Below are positions 55,976-64,000 of a DNA stretch of 64,000 bases, one piece after another. A program made the position numbers and the translations under genes. Below the pieces are notes generated by a model, which was not told the origin of the DNA, searched no databases, and saw only the letters and a program-made list of their open reading frames with translations. The DNA comes from Silene latifolia (Eukaryota; Streptophyta; Magnoliopsida; Caryophyllales; Caryophyllaceae): contig NC_133534.1 in the NCBI RefSeq assembly GCF_048544455.1, positions 224,468,292 to 224,532,291 of the forward strand, read 5' to 3'. The stretch's first letter is position 1; each line of letters opens with the position of its first letter.

Positions 55976-58900
55976 TTAATTGTTTGTCCACTTGATTGAT
56001 TTTCTCCATCCTTTCTGTTGACTTGTGTTGGTTTCTGTGATTACCGCGGTGGGGTTGAAGCGATCGTCTTGAAGTATCATGGTAATGATCTCATCCTGCG
56101 CGGCCCTAACAAATCGATCTTCTCCGAACAATAGGCTAACAGCTTGTTCGTCTAAGCAAGGTGCTTGACGGGTTTTGACGGTAGGAACCGTCTCTGGAGG
56201 GATGAAGTAGCAATTGTGAAAGATCTCGATTCCGGCTAGATTCCTCTCGAGATAATGCCAAGGCTCGGGAAATCCATGAAAGAGTTCTAGGCTTCCTTCT
56301 TGAACAAAGTACCCATTTAGAGTAGGGAGATAGGGTCGCATTTGGACTCCTACGTGCTTGCGGTTTTGGACTTGAGCAAGCATTTCGAGAACCTCTTTTT
56401 TAGTGGGTTTGTACCCTAGTCCAAGTGGTATCCTCTTTGAGTTGCCTTCCTTATATGGTGCGAAGGTGTTTCTTCGGGTAGGGTTTAAAGGCATTCCAGG
56501 GAAGTATCCCTGGGTTTTAAGCATGTGGTTGACCACCAAGTTGGAGTAGGGATCATAGTATAAGGGTGCCAATTCGCTTTCTATGACACTTATGCTTTGG
56601 AAGCCCCCAAGTTCGTATACGGGATCTGCAAGAACTTGATTGTTCGACTGTTTTTCGATTATTGCCTTGATGGGTGACGAAGTGATCGTCACTACTTTTC
56701 CATTTAGTGGGATCTTGATCTTTTGATGAAGAGTGGATGTTACTGCTTTGGAAGCGTGAATCCAAGGCCTTCCTAGAAGTATGTTGAAGGAAGCTTCGAT
56801 GTCCACTATTTGGAAGTTAACCTTTCGCTCAATTGGCCCTGTGGCTATGGTTAGGTTAACAAGTCCTACCACCTTTCGTCGTGTACCATCATATGCCCGC
56901 ACACCTTGATTGGTAGGGGTCCAATCCGACTCTTTCATGCCTAGCTTGTATGCCGTTTTGAGGGGTATGACGTTGACCGCGGAGCCATCATCTACCAAGG
57001 TCATCGGCACGTTCTTCTTTAGACAAATTACAGTGATGTAAAGAGCTAAATTGTGACTAGCGCCAAAAGGTGGTAAATCTTCGTCTGAGAAAGTAATAGG
57101 ATTACTTAGCTTTGGTGGTTCTTGGAAGACCAAGTTGACTACATCTTCGGGTGTCGAGTTGTGTGCTACATTTAGTTTGGCCAAAGCTTGCAGTAAAGCT
57201 TGGCGATGTGGGAATGAGCTTGCTATTAATTGCCAGACTGAAAGATCAGCCTTCGTTTTCTGCAATTGCTTGAGCAAATGGTCAGTAGAGTCCTCTTCGT
57301 TATCATTTGGTGTGACCATGTTGGTTGGACCGCTTTGAGCAATGCTTTGATATGGACGACCCGAACGAGTTAAGTGGTCCACATCTTGGTCTTCACAATT
57401 TTGGACTATTTCTTTGACTAGGGAGTTCTCAATGAGGTACTCGTCCTCGTCATCGTCGGCCCAGACCCCATTGATTGTAGCTAGTTTCCTCATTCTCATG
57501 ATTTCATCCTCTAGTCGTATGATTTGGTCGACTAGTTTATCAACCACGGTGACTACCTCTTGCATAGTAGCATTTTGAGAGAAGATTAGCGGCACATGTT
57601 CTTTGGGTGTTGCGTTGGGATCGCGTAGAGTAATCACCACATTTTCCAATTCCCACACTTGCCTATCTACACTCCTTGCCCATGTGATGAAGTCGGAAAT
57701 GGTAGGGGAAATAGTAGAGTAGAAGCCTTCATTCTCGATGGCATGGATATCAGTTGCGATTGGAGAAATGAGGTGTGAGCAATCTAAGGTAGATTCGTCA
57801 CTTGTAATCACTAGAACTCCAAGAGGATTCTGAGTGTTGTTGGGTTTACCTCCCGGCGGTATTGGCCATCGACCATCTTCAATCATGTCTTGAAGCACAT
57901 TTTTCAACTTGTAGCATTTTTCTGTGTCGTTCCCCTTGCCCCTATGGTATTCACAGTACGAGTTCTCGTCCCAGAATTTGGATTTCCTTTCGGGTTCGGG
58001 AGTAGGCCCAATGGGTTGGAGTTTACCTTGCTTCATTAACCTTTTTAGAGCGTTGGAGTAAGTGTCCCCAAGATTTGTGAATTTCCTTGGTGGGGTAGTT
58101 TTCTTGGATGGCTCGAGAAGGTTAACTTCATCTGTCTTGCTAGTGGAGCCGTATGAACGACTTGTTGAACCTTGATATCCTCGACCTACCGTTTTGGACA
58201 AGAGTCCTTTACGGATGTCGTCTTCAATCCTTGTCCCTAGTACGGTTAAATCCTTGAAAGTCTTGATATTTTGGTATCTCAAATGATTGGCATAGATGGG
58301 TTTAAGATTGTCCACAAACTTCTCCACAAGGGTAGCCTCATCCGGGCGTTCAACTAGTTGGGTACTAGTCTTCCTCCACCTACTTAGGAAGTCGGTGAAT
58401 CCTTCTTTGTCATTTTGGGTAAGAACCTCTAGGGTGCGCATGTTAACTTGGATCTCGGCATTATCCGCATATTGTTTAGAAAACTCGATTGCGGCATCTT
58501 CCCAAGTAGCGACCTTCTTATGGTCTAAGGAGTAGAACCATTGCTTCGGGATGGTGTCAAGAGATGAAGGAAAGATCCTTAAGAACATCTCGGGTTTGAT
58601 GCCTTTGATAGACATATAATCCTTGAAGGCACGGATGTGGTTCAAAGGGTTCTCGTGCCCCTTGAATTTAGGGATATCCGTCATATTGAAGTTGGTTGGC
58701 AATTTGGAATTGACGGCCTCATACTTGCGATTGTTCTCCCTATAAATGTCATCCCCCTTAAGGTACATCAATTGCTCCTCTAAGTATTGGAGTCTTTTCT
58801 CAGCTACAGTCATCCCCATGAGAGGATTTTCATCCTTGGATTCATTCTCGGAGTCACCTATTACTTCACTTTCCTGAGGGGGCAATCTCCCCTCTACGGC

Positions 58901-59059
58901 ATATATTCGGCCCTCGATGGTCTCAAGGCGGTCATAGACTTGGTCTTGGGTAACTTGCATTTGGGCTAGCGCGGCTAGGATTCGATCATTACCATCTTGA
59001 AGTTGGTGGAGGTTTGTTTCACTGGATCCAGGCATCTTGAAAACTGGATAAGAGATCAA
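55976..59059 (-). CDS. Tat-element gag-protease polyprotein (1027 aa)
   Basis: Capsid precursor and aspartic protease. Residues 1-100 include a coiled-coil-prone stretch (RILAALAQMQVTQDQVYDRL). The Retrotrans_gag domain is at about 130-260 (WEDAAIEFSKQYAD; FTDFLSRWRK). A zinc-knuckle-like CEYHRGKGNDTEKC at about 369-383 has asparagine where the family usually has histidine (GH-x-TE-x-C). The protease has DDGSAVNVIPL around 690 and FNILLGRPWIH around 758. The frame ends with TAA at 55976-55978, and the pol linker goes on in the same frame, so stop read-through, splicing or a simple mutation are the options. The start ATG at 59059 follows a 0.75 kb leader after the primer site; an alternative ATG (MPGSS) is 9 codons in. 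Confidence 0.9.
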   Translation of the reverse strand: MISYPVFKMPGSSETNLHQLQDGNDRILAALAQMQVTQDQVYDRLETIEGRIYAVEGRLPPQESEVIGDSENESKDENPLMGMTVAEKRLQYLEEQLMYLKGDDIYRENNRKYEAVNSKLPTNFNMTDIPKFKGHENPLNHIRAFKDYMSIKGIKPEMFLRIFPSSLDTIPKQWFYSLDHKKVATWEDAAIEFSKQYADNAEIQVNMRTLEVLTQNDKEGFTDFLSRWRKTSTQLVERPDEATLVEKFVDNLKPIYANHLRYQNIKTFKDLTVLGTRIEDDIRKGLLSKTVGRGYQGSTSRSYGSTSKTDEVNLLEPSKKTTPPRKFTNLGDTYSNALKRLMKQGKLQPIGPTPEPERKSKFWDENSYCEYHRGKGNDTEKCYKLKNVLQDMIEDGRWPIPPGGKPNNTQNPLGVLVITSDESTLDCSHLISPIATDIHAIENEGFYSTISPTISDFITWARSVDRQVWELENVVITLRDPNATPKEHVPLIFSQNATMQEVVTVVDKLVDQIIRLEDEIMRMRKLATINGVWADDDEDEYLIENSLVKEIVQNCEDQDVDHLTRSGRPYQSIAQSGPTNMVTPNDNEEDSTDHLLKQLQKTKADLSVWQLIASSFPHRQALLQALAKLNVAHNSTPEDVVNLVFQEPPKLSNPITFSDEDLPPFGASHNLALYITVICLKKNVPMTLVDDGSAVNVIPLKTAYKLGMKESDWTPTNQGVRAYDGTRRKVVGLVNLTIATGPIERKVNFQIVDIEASFNILLGRPWIHASKAVTSTLHQKIKIPLNGKVVTITSSPIKAIIEKQSNNQVLADPVYELGGFQSISVIESELAPLYYDPYSNLVVNHMLKTQGYFPGMPLNPTRRNTFAPYKEGNSKRIPLGLGYKPTKKEVLEMLAQVQNRKHVGVQMRPYLPTLNGYFVQEGSLELFHGFPEPWHYLERNLAGIEIFHNCYFIPPETVPTVKTRQAPCLDEQAVSLLFGEDRFVRAAQDEIITMILQDDRFNPTAVITETNTSQQKGWRKSIKWTNN

Positions 59060-59813
59060 GGACGAATCAAAACGCGATCGACCATTCTAACACACTTGCT
59101 AAAAGAAGAAATGTTTTGACTCGTGAAGTGGGTGTGTGCCACTTGTGTTGAGTGAGCTTTGAAGAAAGACAAGGTTTTTGAAAATGTGTGTCCTAGTCAA
59201 CTATAGTGTAGTTGTAGGAGTGGACTCAAAGTGAGGTTTTGAAATGGGCTCGTGACCCGAATCTTGACACGACAAATGGACAGAGTTTTGACTGGGTTTT
59301 GCGCTAATCAATGGCCTATTTTTTTCGAAATTTTTGATTAAAAAGAAGGGTTTTGATTTTTGCAAAATCGTCGTGGTTTCGTTTAGAAATGGTGATCACG
59401 TAAGGTACAAACATTTATACAAGCATTATAACGGGATGCTGAGTGCATTTAAAAGGGTTTTGGTTTAAAGGGTGGGTTGCCATACCGAACCATCAAACCC
59501 GAAGTCTGTGGAGAGGCTCGTACCAAACAAGAGTAAGGCCGATTCCTTGTCCATTTCCTCAAGTAGTGAAGGCCCTTGATACAAACAGGAGTAAGCATCA
59601 TGGTATGGATGACGTCAATCGCTATCCATCCTTAGGCCCAAATAAGAATTAGGACCGTTTAGATGGGACGATTGGTCGAATGGGTTGGGTTGGGCCTAGG
59701 AAGGCCGAATAAAACGATCTAGGAAGACCGAGTTATGAAAACCGACAATTGTCTTGTACAAACTATTCCCTAACCTTGTTCAAGTTTCACCCTTGCTACA
59801 CGTAAGTGTATTA
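59060..59813 (-). other. 5' leader of the Tat element
   Basis: Untranslated region between the primer site and gag. Short frames (such as 59443-59652 on the plus strand) show no protein features. Confidence 0.6.
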
Positions 59814-59831
59814 TCCCCAGCGGAGTCGCCA
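59814..59831 (-). other. Primer binding site of the Tat element
   Basis: The minus strand reads TGGCGACTCCGCTGGGGA, three bases after the LTR edge at 59835. This fits the arginine-tRNA primer site reported for Ogre/Tat elements. Confidence 0.8.
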
Positions 59832-59846
59832 AACTGTGGACAGCGG

Positions 59847-61372
59847 GGGTGTGATACCCGTCGTTATGAGTACCAAAAATAAGATTTATAATTTCCTATT
59901 AAGACTAACCTAGGCTAGTGGTAACAGGGTCGAACCACAAGGAGGCAGACGTAATTTCTAGCTGTCTAATTCTAGTCTAAAGGTAACAATGATGTGGGGG
60001 TTTGATTGAATTGGTCTATAGCTAAGAGTAAATAAAGACAATAAACTAAAAAGACGGATTAAACAGATAAAGAGGGGGTACTAGGATGGTCGGTTCATTA
60101 CAGCTTCAGCGGCAGCATACTAAGTCGGTCTGAATCAATCACATGTGAGGCGGGAAAACAAGAGGTCCTCTCGGTCCACTCTTAACAGATAGCATCTTTC
60201 GATCTCGCTATAAGTCCCTAATATCACTAATACTGACTCTCGTCCTGAAAAGTGACTAACGGTCTAAACTATACCTATCTTTCGATCTCAGCACAGTTTA
60301 GTCATTTTAATTGGTGGTCTAACAACTGTCCCTCTCTTTTGATCTAATGGGTCAGTTATAAAATAAGCATCTAACTGGTCGCATGCATTCGATTCGTTAA
60401 ATACAACATTAAAATCAATTAAAACGAAAGGTAACCTCACGTGGTCAGTCGATTGACCAGGTATGGCGGTCGATCGACTGACACGCGAATTCAGTCCAAA
60501 ACAATACTACGCCGCCTACGCTATAATCCGCCTACATCCTAGCTAGCACAATTAATCTAGCTACTCATGGTACTGATAAAAACAACAATAACAATATGAA
60601 CTAATGAATTCATGCTTTGAAGTATTCAAATAACAAATAGCGATAAACGATAATTGGCTTTGGATACTAACTAGCAATTCTATACTAATAATGGAATAAG
60701 GATAAATCGAAATAAGGCAGAAGAATACCGAGATTGCAGAGGAACGATTGAGAATGAGAACGAAAATTCCAATGCTAAACAATATTCCAAACCCTAATTA
60801 TAAAACTAAATATTACTGTGTAAAACTTGGGTAAAATTCGGAATTAAAACTGAATAATTAACTTGGTATTCTAGGTCACGTTATATAGCAACTAACGTAA
60901 CTTTATTTCCTAAACCTAACATAACTTTGGGCTTCAAGATTCACGGTCTTTTAATTCTAAATGCGGAATAGCGATTGGGTCGATCGACTAAGAAAGGCAA
61001 TCGATCGATCGCTTTTTCGATATATATCTGATAGCTTCGGAACCGCAGTTGGTCGATCGACTGAAGGTGGTGGTCGATCGACTGCTTGAGCTGCTACTTG
61101 ACTTTCATAATCTCGTGGATTTGTCTTTTGGGCCTTGAAATGCGCACCAAGCTCGTTCCTCGGGTGAATACTTCACGTCAATTGCAATGCAGGATAGTCG
61201 GGGGCGGATTTAGCTCGATTTCCGCTGGATTCTTCACATTTCTGCAATAATGTACAAAAATACGAAAGTAGACGGAAATAGGGAGAAATGTAGCATAAAC
61301 TACATGAATGAGCTCTGAAATGCGTGTAAAATGGGATGTAAAACATCATATAAAAGACACCGCATCAGGGTG
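59847..61372. mobile_element. Solo LTR inserted in the Tat 5' LTR
   Basis: The element 59852-61367 (1516 bp) has ends TGATACCCGTCG and CACCGCATCA and is flanked by the 5 bp duplication GGGTG (59847-59851 and 61368-61372). The intact left LTR has a single GGGTG at this point. There is no coding sequence. It contains several copies of GGTCGATCGACT-like palindromes (for example near 60460, 60980, 61050 and 61070). The family is not identified. Confidence 0.85.
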
Positions 61373-61490
61373 CCCACGGGGGCGATTGGGAGGAAAGAGA
61401 AACAAGCGTTTGCATTTTTGTATGGAGTCGCCACCAATTTTTATGGGAAATTGGAACCGTTCGAATACCTCGTGTCATGTCAAGAGACAA

Positions 61491-62036
61491 AGTAGAGACA
61501 TGAACACTAAGCAATCGTTACCCTTAGCATTATATGTCTAGAATGACTCTCGTAGATGCCAATGAACACGGGTGCTCACGGAGATCTGGAGTAAGGGGTG
61601 AGGGTACGTATTAGGAAGCTCTTTTGATCGAACACCTAATCCCGCCCGCCTCGATAGCGGCCTCTACTAATGATTAGGGAAGTTATTCGTACGTGATATA
61701 TCGTCGGCTATATGCATGCAATGCAACATCCAAGTTTTAATCCTAACATGTGAGAATTAACTAAGTAGAGACATGAACACTAAGCAATCGTTACCCTTAG
61801 CATTCTATGTCTAGAATGACTCTCGTAGATGCCAATGAAAACGGGTGCTCACGGAGATCTGGAGTAAGGGGTGAGGGTACGTATTAGGAAGCTCTTTTGA
61901 TCGAACACCTAATCCCGCCCGCCTCGATAGCGGCCTCTACTAATGATTAGGGAAGTTATTCGTACGTGATATATCGTCGGCTATATGCATGCAATGCAAC
62001 ATCCAAGTTTTAATCCTAACATGTGAGAATTAACTA
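61491..62036. repeat. 273 bp tandem duplication in the right LTR
   Basis: AGTAGAGACATGAACACTAA and what follows occurs at 61491 and again at 61764, nearly identical. The left LTR has one copy, so the duplication arose after insertion. Confidence 0.9.
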
Positions 62037-63472
62037 AGTCGGTGAACAATTAATTTAATCATACAATGAGGTCGAAGTAGGATTTAATGTTCAATTACAT
62101 GTGAAAACATACAAATGATACAAGAAGTATGATAAATACGATAAAATTACAATAAAGAAAATTACAATAATGAAAATTACAAGAATTACATTGGGATAGG
62201 CGATTTATGTCGAAAATACCTTTAAAACGAATAATTTGAGAAAACGAATAAAGGAATAAATTAACGAACACATCAGGAGGTGATAATACGGATAATAGTT
62301 GATTAAACGTAAACTAATTAAACTAGGTCAAGCAACAACGGAGTTCAGAGACAGAATTCAACTCGAACAGCGCGAGATCGCCCTTTGGAAAGAGCGCAGC
62401 GCATTCTTTGCGTCTGCATTCAAGGGTGAGTTTCAGGCGTGAAGTTTTAAGCGCAAATCGTTAATGTAAATTGGTGATTTTAAGGATTGATTAACATATT
62501 TACTCGGATGGAAGTGATTAATAGGTTAATTACATATGATTAAGGTTATAAAAGCAATAAAACATGGATGAGACGGAATTAAAGACGGATTATTTACATG
62601 AATGAACGATTGATTAATGACATGGGTGAATTAAATAGATTAAACATGATGAATTAACGGCAAATTAATGACGAATATGATAAATAACAGATGAAAATAT
62701 ATCAAAGATCGAATTCCATAAACTCAATATGAACGAATTGAATTTCTACAACCCGGATTGAATTTAATGACAAAAACCCGCAAATATGAGATTACTTGGG
62801 ATTCAAGCCGAATTTATGATGAATTAAACATGTTAGCGGTGAATGATAATATACATGTGAAATATTATACTATTATGACGAAGAATTAACAAAAAACCAC
62901 GGAAACAAATAAGAAAGAACAAATTACAGAGGACGAAGGAAGAAGAAAGGAAGCAGGAACTGCGGCAGCCTCACGAAGAGGCGCAGCAGGTGCTGCGCTC
63001 CTTCGAAGAGGCGCAGCAGTTCCTGCGTCCTTTCTCGACAGTCATCTTCTGGAAATCCGTAAAAAGAGGTTTTGAACACGGTTTTTGAAATCGGTTTTAA
63101 TGATATTTTCGACATAAATCTTACATTGATGATTACAAAAAGTAAATAACAATAAATAAATAAGGATTATACACCCTCAGACTTACATGTTTGACGAAAC
63201 GAGAAGGACTAAGATATCGATTAGTAATGCTCGACGCGAATGTAAAGAAAGTGCCCTCGTAAGAGGAAAACGATTAAATTAATTAAAGTTGATTGATGTG
63301 GAGTTGGTCAAATTGGTCGGTCATGCAAACGATTTGGTACTCGAAGGATCCGAGCTTACGTGGTCGAATGTTCAAGCACGTAGACGCCAAAAAGTAAGAA
63401 CAAAGGTCTAGAATGCAAAGGGAGAAGAGAAGGGCGGACACTCGCGTGAGAAATATGAGGAGCGAAGGCTCC

Positions 63473-63480
63473 TATTTATA
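63473..63480 (-). promoter_or_regulatory. LTR TATA box (5' LTR)
   Basis: TATAAATA on the minus strand, about 95 nt downstream of the hairpin pair at 63575-63637. It is the presumed start region for the genomic transcript of the element. Confidence 0.6.
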
Positions 63481-63574
63481 CTAATCACGTGAAGGAATTA
63501 GGGTTTCGGAGACTCTTTGGAAGTGAATCTCGGAAAGATATGAAAAAGATACGAGAATTACGCAGAAAAGGACC

Positions 63575-63637
63575 TGGGAAGAGGCGCAACAAGCACTGCG
63601 TCTCTTGGAAGAGGCGCAGCACCTGCTGCGTCTGTTC
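63575..63637. repeat. Paired hairpin motif upstream of the 5' LTR TATA box
   Basis: Two adjacent GAAGAGGCGCA...CTGCGTCT dyads. The second is perfect (GCGCAGCACCTGCTGCGTC); the first is weakened (GCGCAACAAGCACTGCGTC). A second pair lies at 62977-63033. Confidence 0.75.
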
Positions 63638-64000
63638 CCAAGTGGTTTCCTCCTGCGGAAGAAAAATTTCCGTGTTTAAGTTATGGTAGGACGGAATAAT
63701 TTGGTTTTCCTTAATATCTTATGTGAATATTTCGGGAAATTGTTTACCAAAGGATGAAAATTATAAAATATGGAATAGAAATATCCGAACATTCCAGAAC
63801 ATTCTGACTCGGGATTTAACGGTTATCAGAAAATGAAGACGGTTTTAGGCCCGGACTCCAAATGTACTCTAATTACTGTCAAAACGACCGTATCGGCACG
63901 TAGATGACAACTAAGAGGTAGAGATTAATATTTGAGCAATCACTTGACGATAATCTTACGAATTGTCACAAATCGTTCCGCGTACCAAACATGCGGCCCA

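Larger units (their letters stand above)
42792..64000 (-). mobile_element. Large Tat-clade (Ogre/Retand-like) Ty3 retrotransposon, incomplete at window end
   Basis: Minus-strand order is: 5' LTR (window end to 59835, interrupted), primer site, gag-pro, a stop codon, RT-RNaseH-aRNH-integrase, two antisense spliced genes, polypurine tract (45205-45220) and 3' LTR (45204-42792). A second, archaeal-type RNase H after the normal one is the defining trait of the Tat clade, and no chromodomain follows integrase. Comparison with the left LTR suggests the right LTR ends about 46 bp past the window, so the target duplication (left flank ATGGG) cannot be checked. Confidence 0.9.
59835..64000 (-). repeat. 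5' LTR of the Tat element, interrupted and running off the window
   Basis: It starts TGTGGACAGCGGGGGTG at 59835, is split at 59852 by a solo LTR, resumes at 61368 (GGGTGCCCACGGGGG) and runs to 64000, matching the left LTR up to its base 45158. It carries a 273 bp internal tandem duplication (61491 to about 62036) absent from the left LTR. Confidence 0.88.

Overview
The window reads as plant nuclear DNA. It is AT-rich and intron-bearing, and almost wholly made of nested transposable elements. The closest fit is a eudicot, plausibly of the Caryophyllales, because a large Tat-clade (Ogre/Retand-like) Ty3 element with antisense plant-mobile-domain genes is present. That taxonomic guess is inference. 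I see no ordinary, clearly functional host gene.

Layout. 1-2.1 kb: AT-rich DNA with a Mutator-type MITE. 2.2-4.5 kb: a decayed Ty1/copia element on the minus strand (gag and protease remain). 4.5-5.1 kb: ends of two CACTA-like elements. 5.1-21.5 kb: an autonomous-type Helitron on the minus strand, with a textbook 3' hairpin plus CTAG at 5124-5157. Its RepHel gene is broken by stops and frameshifts, by a 3.1 kb solo LTR (TSD ATATG) and by a 2.4 kb CACTA-like element (TSD ATA) that carries half a 5S rRNA gene. Downstream of RepHel are three spliced accessory genes that I can read without a stop: an RPA-like gene of 9 exons (419 aa), a second short RPA-like gene (184 aa) whose last three exons match the first gene's in length, and a small gene (171 aa) of unknown function with an N-terminal KKKRK.

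21.5-28.7 kb: AT-rich, mostly unexplained DNA. 28.7-42.8 kb: a tandem array of a roughly 1.83 kb unit with a glycine-rich pseudo-ORF. The second unit is split by an 8.4 kb copia element whose LTRs are nearly identical but whose coding region is badly decayed.

42.8-64 kb: one very large Tat-clade Ty3 element on the minus strand. Its 3' LTR is 42792-45204, and its 5' LTR runs from 59835 past the window end, interrupted by a 1.5 kb solo LTR. gag-pro lies at 59059-55976 and RT-RH-aRNH-INT at 55975-52287. Between pol and the 3' LTR are two plus-strand (antisense) spliced genes: a plant-mobile-domain gene (46240-49258, 8 exons, one base missing) and a second mobile-domain-like gene (50218-51720). 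A paired GC-rich hairpin motif recurs in the LTRs and ahead of both antisense genes.

All gene models and exon borders were read by eye from splice consensus and frame continuity. No alignment or database search was run.
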